A stretch of 64,000 bases of DNA from Clitoria ternatea. Its lineage: Eukaryota; Streptophyta; Magnoliopsida; Fabales; Fabaceae. The stretch lies in the NCBI GenBank assembly GCA_037962975.1, contig CM075673.1, positions 21,498,001 to 21,562,000 on the forward strand, in the 5' to 3' direction. The notes under the pieces were generated by a model, which was not told the origin of the DNA, ran no database searches, and saw nothing but the letters and a program-made list of their open reading frames with translations. A program made the translations under genes and the position numbers. This document shows, one piece after another, positions 46,401 to 58,389 of the stretch (positions within the stretch are counted from its first letter, which is position 1; the number at the start of each line of letters is the position of its first letter).

Positions 46401-47981
46401 TTATTCCCCCTTTTTAGGCACCACATGTACTGGACTCACCCATTTGCTACTAGCAATGGGATATATGACACCAACATCTAACAATTTTAGAATTTTTTTC
46501 TTAACCACTTCCTGCATTTTAGGATTTAGTCTCCTAAGTGGTTCTACAGTGGGCCTACTTTCATCTTCTACAGTGATCCTGTACATACAAAATGAAGGAC
46601 TAATTCCCTTAATATCATCCATGGTATATCCTATAACATTCTTATACAACCTAAGCTGTTTAAGGAGTTTTTCAGTTTCCACAACATTCAAATCAGCACT
46701 AACAATAACAGGATATGTAGAGTTTGGGCCCAAGAATTCATACCTCAGTGAAGCTGGTAAAGGCTTCAATTCTATTTGTGGACCAACTACTTTCTCATGC
46801 ATGACTTCAGTATCATGCGGTGAAAGGATCTCACCTTCAGAGTAACTCAATGTTCCTGCAGGTTCAATTAAGAAAACAGATTCAAGTGGTTCATTAGGAA
46901 GGGTTTCTTCCTTCACCACTTGGTCAACATAGTCTATACTACAGCAAACATCTTCATTAAAAGGTTTTTTCAAGACATTTTTCAAGTTAAAATCTACCTT
47001 TTGGTCTCCCACAGTCAGAGACAACTTCCCATTTTTGACATCTATTACCGTGCCCGCGGTTGCCAAAAATGGCCTGCCTAAGATAATGGGTATCATTGAA
47101 TCCTCATCCATCTCCAAAACCACAAAATCAGCAGGTATAAAAAATTTTCCTAATTTTATAGGAACATCCTCTAGAATGCCTACAGGATACTTAACAGACC
47201 CATCAGCAAGCTGTAAAGACATCCTAGTAGGTTTAAGTTCACCCAATCCTAATTTCTCAGCAACTGACAGTGGCATTAAGCTAACGCTAGCTCCTAAATC
47301 ACATAGGGCTCTATCAATGGCCATGTCACCAATAACACAAGGGATAGAAAAACTACCTGGATCCTGAAGCTTGGGTGGTAGCTTCTTTTGAATCAGTGCA
47401 CTGCACTCCTCAGTAAGTGCTACAATTCCATCCTCCTCTAATTTCCTCTTATTTGACAAAATGTCCTTTAAGAATTTTGCATAAGTGGGCATCTGCTGCA
47501 AAGCATCAGTGAAAGGAACATTAATGTATAGCTTTTTCAAAACCTCAAGGAACTTACCGAACTGTTTATCCAACTTGGCCTTAGCCAAGCGCTGAGGGAA
47601 TGGAACAGGGGGCTGATAAGGTTTCACCTCCTCCTTCTTTTCACTCTGTTTCTCCTCCTCTATTACCTGATGAGAAGAAGACTTTTTCCCTTTCTTCTCT
47701 TTCTCGACCTCCTTTTCAGTCATCCCAACCGGACCATCATATTGTGTACCACTCCTAAGAGTGATAGCCATGGTGTGATTGGATGGTCCTATTTTGGGCT
47801 TTCCAGGAAAGGTCCCTGGCATTCTTGTTGAAGATGAGGCTTGTTGGGCTATTTGGTTCTCCAACATCTTATTGTGAGTGGCAAGAGATTCCACCTTGGA
47901 GGTTAACTTCTTGATGGCTTTGGAGAACTCATCATTTTGTTTAATTTGAATGGTCACAAATGTCTCCATCAAGGACTCCAA
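46401..47981 (-). pseudogene. pol: Athila gag C-terminus and protease
   Basis: An open frame holding the gag tail (AITLRSGTQYDGP, the conserved Athila ITLRSG phrase), a lysine/glutamate-rich linker and a retropepsin with ALCDLGASVSLMP (active-site Asp with DLGAS in place of the usual DTGA/DSGA) and PIILGRPFLATAGTVIDV. It ends VPKKGE-stop because of the frameshift at 46406-46415; RT follows at once in another frame. The ATG at 47981 is internal, since the frame continues from gag through a TAA near 48069. Confidence 0.88.
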
Positions 47982-48002
47982 TTTAGATTTCTGTGGAGCA
48001 TA

Positions 48003-49130
48003 GGGCCCTTGTCGTGACCTGAAGTTATTCTGATTGCCTTGATTTCCTTGGAAAGGTGGAGGTCTGTATTAGAATCCTGGTGGGCCTTGTTGTCTATAAT
48101 TATTCCTAAAGTTTCCACCATAACTTCCAATGGCATCCACTTGTTGCATTTCGGCCTCTAGGCCTTGGGATACACCAAGTTGGCAACCTGTTGTGCTATG
48201 ACCTGTAACTCCACACAATTCACAAACTACATTAGAAGCACCTGTTCCTAACTTATCAAATTTAACAGACAGAGCTGTTACCTTAGCAGTAAGAAGGGAA
48301 ATTGCATCTAAAGAATACTTACCTAGAGTTTTTGATGGTAAACTCCTTTTAGATGACCACTGGTAGGTGTTTTGTGCCACTTCTTCTATAAGATTGTACC
48401 CCTCCTCCATATTCTTGCTCATAAAAGCGCCACCAGCTGTAGCATCTAATGTGACTCTTTGGTTTGGGGTCAAACCATTGTAGAAGATGTGGACCGTCAA
48501 CTATTTTTCCACTCCATGGTGTGGGCATTCTCGAAGCAACTCTTTATACCTTTCCCATGCATCATACAATGTCTCATCATCTTTCTGGGTGAAAGTGATG
48601 ATTTACTTTCTTAGTTGGTCAGTTTTGCTCCGTGGGTAGTATTTGTTTAGGAAGGCATGAGATAGTTGCTCCTAAGTAGTGATCGATCCCTCCGGAAGTG
48701 AATACAACCATGCCCTGGCCTTATCCCTCAAAGAGAATAGGAAAAGCTGTAGCTGGATCGCATCACTTGAGACGCCATTCACCTTGAGTGTATCACAGTA
48801 CTCAAGGAAAATTTGGAGGTGCAAATTTGGATCCTCAGATGGCAAGCCTTCAAATTGGTTTTATTGGACCATTAAGAGCAAAGAGGGCTTCAATTCAAAG
48901 TTGTTTGCCTCAATGGTTGGCCTTGTGATACTAGGCCTCCTACCCATTGCATTGGGCGCTGCAAAATCACGAAGTGCTCGGTTGTCTGGATTATCCATTT
49001 GCTCTTCGGTGTTTGAACTCGAAGCTTGCTGTTTGCCTTGCTTTAGTCGTTGCCGAAGTGCTCTGAGTTTCCGTAATGTGCGTTCAATTTCAGGGTCGAA
49101 GATGTGTTCGAAGCTAGAACACTTTCGCAT
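48003..49130 (-). pseudogene. gag: Athila gag, broken
   Basis: Likely starts at ATG 49130 (MRKCSSFEHIFDPEIERTLR), followed by DNRALRDFAAPNAMGRR, a stop at 48861, the capsid region (48500-48860, with a stop before 48500) and an intact CCHC knuckle CELCGVTGHSTTGC. A further TAA sits at 48069. All pieces share one frame, so the gene decayed by nonsense changes rather than shifts. It would form the particle and package RNA. Confidence 0.85.
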
Positions 49131-49297
49131 AAAGGAACCTGCACAATCCACAAATACACAAACACCCAAGTGTAATTCTGCAGAAAAACAAGATAAAAAC
49201 CAGAAAAATAAAATAATGTAAAAAATTATGCAAAAAAAAATAAAAATAAAAGAATCTAGTCTAATCAAAACACCGTTTAGCCAACATTAGGGGACAC

Positions 49298-49315
49298 TCC
49301 CCGGCAACGGCGCCA
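49298..49315 (-). promoter_or_regulatory. Primer-binding site, tRNA-Asp type
   Basis: Minus-strand TGGCGCCGTTGCCGGGGA follows the 5' LTR after a short spacer. This is the classic Athila PBS. Confidence 0.93.
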
Positions 49316-49321
49316 AAAACT

Positions 49322-50844
49322 TGATAGCCTTCCACAAGCGTACGGGATATCGCAGTAATAAAATTATCGTCCCACAGGGATTGTTCCCAATTACCGGTTT
49401 ATAGCATTTTGATTATCTAGACAATTCATTTGTTGGTTTAGAAATTTATAACGCAAAGAACTAAATGACATGAACAAAGAACACTAAGCAACAAGAATAA
49501 AAGGATTGATTTGGAGACGATGGAGATTAATTTCTTGGGAAGTAAAGATTCACATAAATGTGGGTGCCAATATTTAATGCAGTTCGATTTCTAGATCATT
49601 AAATCATGTTTCTTAAGGTGAGTTTTCCTAAATTGATCAGGGACTTTCTCTCGAAACCTCACTAACGTACCTAATTATTGAAGAACTACATTCAATTCAC
49701 TAATTAGGTCCTTTAAGCTCTATGAAAACTCGGATATCCCTCAAAGAGTTTCATTCACTTTCGTAACCTGAATCCCTAGGTTCAATTTTGTGCAATTCTA
49801 ACTATACGCCAATCTTTCGATTACCCATACTGTTTACAAACATCCATACTTATCTCTAAGCTTAATGGAAGCATTAAGAACTCACAAACTTGAATAAGAA
49901 CACAATTTAACAACCAAGAACGAAGAACATTACATATGGGTTCACATAAATGCTACACCTTAATTCCCAAGAGAAATGTTTAATGTGCCATGGAAACAAC
50001 TATGATAATACCACAATACAAGGAATTCAAACCAAACATAGAAGGAAAATCAAAAGATAAAAAGGGATTCAGAAAATACAAGAGGAAGTTCTCACTAAAT
50101 CTACTAAAATCCTTCTCCCAATTCTGCAGAATTTGATCTCCTTTGATGTTTTAGCCTTGATCCCTTTCGAAAATCCTTGGAAAAGATTTCCCTTTTTCTC
50201 CCAAAAAGTGTCCCTCAATGTCTCTGTGTCTTTTTCCCTTGAAAAACTGCCTCTTTTATTCAGAAAACTGCTCCAAAAATTGAGCCCTGTGCAGAACGTG
50301 CAAAAACCCAGTGGCAGTGGGTTTCTCTGGAATTCAAAAAACCAATTTTTCCTCCTCCGGGCAGCAAGATCCACGGCCAGTGGGAAAAACCCATTGGCAG
50401 TGGGTTTCCAACAGCAAGACCCACGGCCAGTGGGAAAAACCCACTGGCAGTGGGTTTTTTATGCACAAAATACTCACTCCAGAGGGATCCACGGCCAGTG
50501 GGTTTCTCTAAACTTCACAAAATGCTTTTTTTTTTTTACTGTTTTAAGGCCTCAAAGTGTTTCTTTGGTTTTTCCTTCTTTTATGCCACTTCCAAGAGCG
50601 AATCCTTTCTTCTTTTTGAGCTTCTAAATGGTTGGACTATCTTGCATCCATCACATGCTTCATCGAATGCACTGCATTCTTGCATTTATGCACCTAAATC
50701 AAGGTTATTCCTACAAAACTTCAAACACCCAAGTGACATGTGCGGAATGAAGGAAATCATAGGGAAACAAGAGGAAAATGACACAGATTACCTAGAAATC
50801 CTAAGTAAAAACATCACAAAACAATGCAAATTAAATACCTATCA
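49322..50844 (-). repeat. 5' LTR of the Athila-like element
   Basis: 1523 bp partner of 35301-36861. Its hairpin array (50307-50502) has two fewer 20 bp steps than the 3' LTR: at its first site, and at the last site (near 50488). Confidence 0.92.
50307..50502. repeat. CCCACTGGCAGTGGG hairpin array, 5' LTR
   Basis: Same motif and pairs as 36286-36522, but single sites remain where the other LTR has pairs at its first and last positions. Confidence 0.88.
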
Positions 50845-51125
50845 CCGAGCCTTTTCTCATATCGTCATATATGGGACTAGGCGTTTGCTCGGTATACACA
50901 TTCTTCTTCCGCTGTAAACTTTACTACTTTTGTATACCATTATGGGCAATTTGGATGTCGATCCAGTTACATTTATGTATGTCTCACTCTTCGGTTTTCC
51001 ATGGTTTGGGTTTTGATGTGACATCGGACTTACCTTAAAACGTGAAAAATTTACCTGCATTTTTATTAATTATTTATATCAGTCACGTCGGAATTTGAGT
51101 CCGGAAAACCTGGGTGTTACAAAGG

Positions 51126-51137
51126 TGGTATCAGAGC
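51126..51137 (+). promoter_or_regulatory. Primer-binding site of the LARD-like element
   Basis: TGGTATCAGAGC, complementary to the tRNA-iMet 3' end, just after the LTR end TGTTACA. Confidence 0.93.
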
Positions 51138-53794
51138 ATGTTTTGCGCTGTATAGATGTTGTTGATTTTGTTAGAGCATGTTTGCTTAGTATTGAAGCTA
51201 TTGATCATTTTCTGAGCATGGTTACTTTGTATTGAGTTGATATTATGGTCGATTGGAACATGGTTGCTCAATATTGAAGGGTTTTAGTGATGATCAAAGC
51301 TAGATGCTCTTTGTTCGAATTTGGTTCCTTAGCATTAATTTAAGGGTGATAATTTCCTAGTGAATGATATTGTATCAAAACATTGGTTGCCCTATAAGGA
51401 TTTGTGAATGATTAATTGACTAGGAGTTATGAATTGACTATTGGGGCATTGCTTACCCATTTTGGATTCTTTATAAGTTATTGATAATGGGCTATGATTA
51501 ATGTTTATGGAAATATGCCCAATTTGTTGTCAAGAATATGTGATGCACTAGTAGAGCCTGGTTGCTCATTGATAATCGTGATTGATTCATGAGATTAAAT
51601 ATGTGTGGATGAATTCCTCCCTATGATTGATATGGTTGTTTGTGTAAGTCCGGCCAAGTTCCTTACACTATTTCCTTCAAATGATGAATACATTGTTATT
51701 ATGCATTAATATTGATATATATAATGAGTATGAATTGAATAGATGATGAATTTATACCATGTGTGATCACGTATATTATATATATAATATGAATTGATTT
51801 GATTATGGACTCATGTCATGTGTTGATCACGGATGGGAGATGTTAGATGAGAATTGAGATGGTGGTAGACCATGAATGTTGAGACCTTGTAATGTGTATT
51901 GAAATTGAATTGTTGATTAGGTTTCTTGTATAGGTTATGCTTATAGATTATGGCCAAAATATGTTTATCGAATATGAATGGATATGGTGATGGACCATAG
52001 ATGTCGAGATCTTGTTGTGTTTTGAAATTGAATTATCAGTTGGATCTCTTATATGAACTATGTGTATGGTCCCTAGCCAAGGCATACTTCTTTAATGAAA
52101 TATAACTCATATGCTAGAGTTAACTGAATGAATGATAGTGAAAGAGTTCCCTAGTGTGGATAACTATGAATTGAAATGTTAGGTTGTGCTAAAATTTGAA
52201 GGATGGATTTTATGTCCTTTTGGCATAAGAACCTTGTATTGTATGATGCAAGTAAATTGTTGCGTCTCCCTAGATAGGGGACACGAATAAATGATGAAAT
52301 TTGAAATTGTGAATGAATATGATTGGGGTTTGACTCAGTTTTATGTTTGTGAATCGAGTGAATGATTGAATTAATTATGACCCATTGAATATGGTAACCC
52401 TAGCTTGACTTGACGTGGTCTTGAGAGATGAAACTTTGTGGATGATTGATTTCATTGGACCCTATGATGGTCTAGGCTCTATATTAATTGGATAAGCCAT
52501 GCTTAGTGATGTTGTGTGTTATGGGAGTATTCTATAATGGGTCTTAAATAACCTTTAGACTTTCTAAGTCTAGTGATTGGTTGAGCCTTATAAATAGTTA
52601 GGCTATAGTGAAATTAATTGTGAACTAAATGTTTGAGGCTAGAGTACACATGTGATGGAATGCAAAAGATGAATGTAACCCCTGATGATTGATGAGTAAT
52701 AATGTTGAATTCGGGGTATGATTTGGCGTTGGATGAAATATGATTTTATGGTAGGGCCTTGGGCTAGATTGTGTGCCCTTGACTATGTGATTAATGAATT
52801 AGCTAAGAGCTATGATAAAACATTGACATAACATATGTGATTATGGGCTGGTAAAAGGAAATTTGATCATGTCATCACTTCCCGTTTAATTTGAAAGATG
52901 ACATATTGGTGATAGAAACCACATAATGAAGTGATATGATATGTGATGTACGTCTAACTTATGGACTTGGGTTGTGAACTATGAGGAGAATCCCTAATAT
53001 GAGAGCTTGCTATGTGATTGGGAACTCTATTTTAACTTTAGAGTTGCGTACTTCCTGCGAGTTTGGTAACTCGTTTAAGCTTGAATCGATTTATAACCAA
53101 TAATGTGAGAATGAGATAAAGGATTGTTATGATGTTTGATCATGGATTCTAGATGGATGAAGTCCGATGATGGGATGTTTACCCTGTGAGGATTGGAGAT
53201 TTGTGGTCGTTACACCAATTTAGGATGATGTTAATTAATACTTGATGATTGGTATGATGTGAATTATGCCGGATTATGAATAATAATGATGGGACATGAA
53301 TATGTTAGTTGTGGACTTGTGAGGATTGTCCCTGGGTCTTAGGTGGACTGGTATCATTTGAATATGTGTGATCGATGTGAGCAATGGGAATACGAAGTAC
53401 TTGTCCTGATAGGAATTTACATGTCATGGGCATTGTGGCAACATACACTTATACACCGACCTCATGTGTTTATGGTAACCATTACGGGATTGGGACGCCT
53501 TCCTGTCTGTCGAATGCAGCAACACATAGGTCGGGCAGGTGTAGGGTTGTAACTGTTTATGGTGAATGTACTAAGCCTATCTGATCGTACCGAGTATGAA
53601 CCTGTGAGCTCTGATGGGTAGGTTACGATAGTTGATATATGATATATATAAATGTATGAAACTTATGATCATGTCTTGATGGACTTTGGGAAGTCCGATG
53701 TTATTTTATGGTGTCGTTGAACCTTGCCGATGTGCGGCATGAGGTATGGCCTTGCGATATGTATATCGATGCTAAATTTTGAGGACAAAATTCT

Positions 53795-53811
53795 TTTTAG
53801 GTGGGGTGGAT
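53795..53811 (+). promoter_or_regulatory. Polypurine tract of the LARD-like element
   Basis: TTTTAGGTGGGGTGGAT directly precedes the 3' LTR start TGTAAT. The preceding GAGGACAAAATTC phrase is typical just before the PPT in Tekay-type elements. Confidence 0.85.
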
Positions 53812-55666
53812 TGTAATTTTAAATTTTATAAAAATGATTAAATATGATAAATAAATATTAAATAATTATGAATGAGTTAATGAGTGTCCCAAAAATATTG
53901 GAATAATTAAATTGGGATTTATTATGAAAAATTATAATTTATTGAGACTACATGAGATAAAATTTCACCCGGTTAAAATATGGATGTCGGACCAAGTATC
54001 TCCGATTGAGATGCCGTTGGTCAGGGCTGTAGATAATATTATTGGGAATTCGAATATGTCCTCGGAATAATTTTTGGGTAAGGTATTGAACCCGAACGAA
54101 GATCCTGTTTATTATAAAACAGAGAAATTACTAATGAGGGTTAAAAATAAAACATAACACTCCCCTCTCTTCTCCCTCATTTCATGTTGCTTTCCCCTCC
54201 TCTCTTTTTCCTTATTTCTTTCTTCTTCTTGATCCCTTCTCTTGCTAAATGTGACCACCACCCATGGCCATTTCCACCCAAAATCAAGAGGATTCCTTGG
54301 GTTTATGAAGCTTGTATTGGTCATGGAGGCAAAGCTTGGCTCATCCTCTTTTCTTCCTCTCATTTTCGTATTAACCTTGGGGCTTGGAGGAGAGGTATGG
54401 TTTTTGACCACCCATGGCTTTTATTGATAGTTTTTGAGTTATTAAAGTATGATAATGAGAGATTAGATGTTGTTTTGATGGATGGTGGTATGTTGAACCA
54501 AACCCTAGGATGGATAACCCTTGGGGATTTAGTGTTATTGTTGATAATGAGTGAGAAACATTGTTATTAGCCTATGGATAAATATAAATGGTTAAAATTG
54601 ATGATTATTAATTGTTGATGGGAAATTTTAGAGGAAACCCTAAGTATGATAAGTTGGACGTTTTGGCTAAATAGGAGATTATGATGGTTTTGGATGCCTT
54701 AGAGTGACTTTATATGAGGAAATAAATTCTAGAAGCATTGGTGTTGACTATTGGGGTTCCATTCTTGAGGTTTTAGAGATGTGTGCATGAAAGTATGTAT
54801 GTGATTAGAGGAATTAATCTTGAGAGTTGATATTTATGATGATGTTAAAAATGGTTGTAAATCATTGATTGTGGATTGAGGGGATGGATACTAAATTTGA
54901 TGGAGTCAAGAGACTTGTAATAGATTTAAATGAGTTGTGATGATGACTTTAAGTTGTTAAGTGTGTTAAAAGTTAGGGTATTATGGTGGAGGACTTGAAT
55001 AATGATGAATAATAGTGGAAATGGTAAATGACCATTAATGGTGGAAATCAAGAAGATATACGTATTGGTTGGTGAATTGATAGGCCATGATTTGTACCAC
55101 TAGAGTTTGTTAATCAAGGATGGTTTAAAAGAGGCAAGGATAGCTTATATTGAGCTCTAAGTGACAATGATGATATTTGAAGGATTGATGCAATATATGG
55201 GATTACGTTATGTGATGGATGAGATGATGTTGTTATTGGGTTTGGTTAGCCTTTAAGATCTTGAGAACCTTGGTTTTGGGAAAGGAATTCTCGAAGCCTA
55301 ACACAATGGTATTAATTGATGCTTTAGCGAGTCTAGGACTTGATGTTGAGCTTTATGATAAGCTAGCAATTGTTTAAGAATTATGATGAAAACTTTGTGA
55401 TGGCTTATGATTGAATGAATACATATATGTGTGTTGTGTAGATTGTATTCCGGATGATGGTGCGGAATAATCTGAGCATTCGGATTTCGGCTCTTCCCTC
55501 AAGGTAGGAGAGGAGTTTACATTCAAATTACATGAGTAGAATAATAATGATTATTGTATGTGATTGGTATTCATGCTTGCCTTGTCATGTAGATATGGAA
55601 ATAATGTGAATGGCAAATTGTTGATTATTAAGAATGGTGTATGAGAGTATGTGATGCTTAATATGG

Positions 55667-55707
<41 letters not shown>

Positions 55708-56073
55708 ATGATGATGATGATAAGTTTAAATTTTAATGTGATTAATGAATCAGAATGGAATTATCAAGTATGAACGTTCGAGATAAGTTTGAATGTTTAA
55801 TAGGAGGTATATGATGTGTTGAATTAGGCCAGTTTGGCTTATAGGGAGTTTCAGTATGTAAGGTTGTTGAATTTCTCACGTTTCTACACTTGAACTGGTA
55901 TCCCCTGTATCGGTATTATGGCCACTAGGCCAATCTCGCTCAGGCGAGTGAGTGTCTTGCTTAAGCGAGACGCGTGTGGGATGAGTGGAAAAGATACTAG
56001 ACGAATCTCGCTCATGCGGGCGTGTCCGCGCTTGAGCGAGCAAGAGAAGATTTAGTTTCGGATGGATCTCGCC
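53812..56073 (+). repeat. 3' LTR of the LARD-like element, interrupted
   Basis: Matches 30703 onward for about 2.26 kb, then stops inside a CTCGCC palindrome where the next element begins. Its first bases (TGTAATTTTAAATTTT) show C-to-T and G-to-A changes against the 5' LTR. It lacks the 39 bp motif pair found at 32770-32808. A short AT/GT/GATGAT microsatellite lies at 55668-55722. Confidence 0.85.
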
Positions 56074-56288
56074 TGTGACGTCCTACGTCAATTTTACATT
56101 TAGCTACATCCGTTTAATTATTTTTCACAATAACTTTTTCACGTTTACTGATAGTTAATTAGATCCTAATGTAAAACCACATTTATTTTTCTTAAGCACA
56201 CTCAAAATAATAACCGATAGGAAATAAATCAAATGATAAAATGGATTTAATTAGAATAAGCGGAAGAAGAAAACAAAGTCAAGGGTCA

Positions 56289-56367
56289 CTTGCTTGAGCG
56301 AGACCCTGATTCACTTAAGCGAAACCCGTGAAGGTCGCTTAGGCGAGTTCCGACTCGTTTGAATGAG
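56289..56367. repeat. CTCGCTTAAGCGAG-type palindromes, four sites
   Basis: Degenerate 14 bp sites start at about 56289, 56310, 56334 and 56354 (steps 21, 24, 20). It is the motif of 32771-33281, here in a different element. Confidence 0.7.
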
Positions 56368-56434
56368 TCCTACATTTTAAACCTGAGCGAATTACGAGAC
56401 CTGTAAGGGAAACTCGCTAACAGTTCAGTCTCTT

Positions 56435-56690
56435 ACTCAGAAATGGGTCCACTCGGTTATATCTCACTCGGAATCTCTTAACCTTCCTTCACTCGGAAAA
56501 GGTTCTCTCGGGTATACCTCACTCGGAATATTCCTAACCTTCCTTCACTCGGAAGAGATTCTCTCGATCATTCCTCACTCGGAAATATTCTAACCTCCAC
56601 TCAGAAGTGGATCTCTCGGTCATGCCTTACTCGGAAATATTCTGACCTTCCTTCACTCGGAAGAGGTTCTCTCGCTCATGACTCACAATT
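56435..56690. repeat. Tandem repeat of about 55 bp with ACTCGG words
   Basis: Units such as CACTCGGAATATTCC...CCTTCCTTCACTCGGAAGAGG...TCTCTCGG recur near 56466, 56521, 56577 and 56629. The ACTCGGA word is shared with the solo LTR at 38131-41092. Confidence 0.75.
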
Positions 56691-57132
56691 ATCTACAAAA
56701 CCTGCCTATAGTAATTTATCATTCACATCTACTATTGGCTCCGTGCCAATATATATATTAAACTTATAAAAATCAACACCGACCACATTAACATTATTAC
56801 CATACCACTTCAGCAACATGAATTCATGTCCACATTAATCAACATACCGATTCTAGATTAGTTCAACACACAAGCAACATGTTATGGCATCACATACACA
56901 AAAACTCATTATACATTACACATAGAATTCATTTTATAATTCCTCGGTTCCTTAGCATCAATCCTCCACTTGGCGCACCTCCAGGGCTCCGACCTCTTCC
57001 CTGTCACTGGTTACTAAATTGAAAGAAAGCCACAGCAAGGGTGAGTGTTTGGCATCATAATTAATCTAGAACGGAAATTAAATAACAAAATACGTGTATA
57101 TAAACTCCGTCTGACTGCTTTATCCATAAATT

Positions 57133-57502
57133 GCAAATCACACTCGAAAAATATAGCAAATCACACTCGGCAAATATAGCAAATCACACTCGGCAAATAT
57201 AGCAAATCACACTCGGCGAATATAGCAAATCACACTCGGCAAATATAGCAAATCACACTCGAAAAATATAGCAAATTACACTCGACAAATATAGCAAATC
57301 ACATTCGGTGAATATAGCAAATCACACTCGGCAAATATAGCAAATCACACTCGGCGAATATAGCAAGTCACACTCGGTGAATATAGCAAGTCACACTCGG
57401 CGAATATAGCAAGTCACACTCGGTGAATATAGCAAATCACACTTGGCGAATATAGCAAATCACACTCGACAAATATAGCAAGTCACACTCGGCAAATATA
57501 AC
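57133..57502. repeat. 23 bp tandem repeat, 16 copies
   Basis: The unit AATATAGCAAATCACACTCGG plus two variable bases (CA, CG, TG, AA) repeats without gaps. The variation is mostly in AAATCAC/AAGTCAC and the two bases after ACTCGG. The middle copies are the most alike. Confidence 0.93.
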
Positions 57503-58389
57503 TAGGTACATACACCATCACACAATACTAATAATTCATCAATTATCACCACTAACTTTTACACAAAATCGACGCCTAGTATCCGGATACTAAAGGATCG
57601 GCCTTCAGCTGGGGGTCCTACTTGACACCCCGTGAACCCTGCTTGGTTCACCGAGTCCTGCTTGACTGTCCACCTCAACCACTGGGTCCTACTTGACCAC
57701 TGGGTAGCTCAACTGGGCACAAAAACCACGGGAGCCGGAAACGAGGGGCTATACATACCGTCGGCTGTCCCACACCACACAATCATACATATATAATTCA
57801 CATTTCTCATATCATATCACAAGTGGCCATCAACAACAGCACATACTCATCAAATGGGCGACCTACTTGTCAAGCCCGCCATCACATGGCCACTATACAT
57901 ATCGAATCATCATAATGCAAAACACTTTAATCTCATACTCATCATAAACCATACACAATTCATATTCATACATACATACACATGCAACTATCATCCAATA
58001 TTTCTTACCGTGTTCATAATCGGTTCAACGACTCGGACCCAAAATATGTACCTATTCTAATTAATTACAACCCGAACACCCCTACCTCGATTCCAAGCTT
58101 CAACGATTTGTTCTTGATGCCGATTGCATCCTCTAAGTGCTGGGTTCAAGGTTCTACCTCTGAATTCAACACCCACTTTGCTAATCGGTCCTCCGACGTC
58201 CATTTCGCTACCTACGGAGGTCGAAACGCAAAACCCATCAACGTTATACCACCCTTATTGCTCTAAAGACCATTTTTAGACTCCCATGCACTGAAGGAGT
58301 AGGAAACAGAAGTCCCATCCACCATGCATGGCCATCGGCTAGAGAGAGAGAGTGAAGGGGGAGAGAGACAACTTAATTTAAAGGGTCCA

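Larger units (their letters stand above)
35301..50844 (-). mobile_element. Athila-like Ty3/gypsy retrotransposon
   Basis: LTRs TGATAG...CTATCA at 35301-36861 and 49322-50844, a perfect 5 bp target duplication CCGAG (35296-35300, 50845-50849), an Athila-type tRNA-Asp PBS (49298-49315), gag, protease, RT, RNase H and integrase on the minus strand, and an ATHILA-family ORF between pol and the 3' LTR. Inserted into the LARD-like 5' LTR. All genes carry stops or frameshifts, so it is no longer autonomous. A solo LTR (38131-41092) is nested in its 3' non-coding region. Confidence 0.92.
30703..51121 (+). repeat. 5' LTR of the LARD-like element (split by Athila insertion)
   Basis: Made of 30703-35300 and 50850-51121. 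The first part matches 53812-56073 for about 2.26 kb with scattered transitions. It holds a TATA-like TATAAAA (31016-31022), a CT-rich leader (31050-31130), the CTCGCT palindrome array (32771-33281) and a second dyad-repeat zone (34105-34432). ORFs shared with the other LTR (for example 31005-31310 and 54112-54411) are most simply explained by LTR duplication. Confidence 0.85.
51122..53811 (+). other. Non-coding interior of the LARD-like element
   Basis: PBS TGGTATCAGAGC (51126-51137) four bases after the LTR end, then AT-rich sequence with many ATG and TGA words and no gag, protease, RT or integrase motif in any frame. The longest open stretches (about 70 codons near 53343-53584) show no recognisable motif. 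It ends with AATTCTTTTTAGGTGGGGTGGA, the PPT. Confidence 0.8.
30703..56073 (+). mobile_element. LARD-like Ty3/gypsy element with giant LTRs and no coding interior
   Basis: The 5' LTR starts TGTAACATCCCGAAATT at 30703 and ends GGGTGTTACA at 51121, with an Athila-like element inserted (35301-50849 including one TSD copy). Net LTR length is about 4.9 kb. A tRNA-iMet PBS (51126-51137) follows, then 2.7 kb without retrotransposon genes, a PPT ending at 53811 and the 3' LTR, which is broken at 56073 by the next element. Large LTRs and a non-coding interior are the LARD pattern. PPT and LTR starts resemble Tekay-type chromoviruses, which would have to supply the proteins. Confidence 0.8.

Noticed and set aside
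51122..53811. Hidden gag-pol in the LARD interior
   Set aside because: No CCHC, DSG/DTG protease, YXDD-like RT or D,D,E integrase motif was seen on either strand, and stops are dense in all frames.
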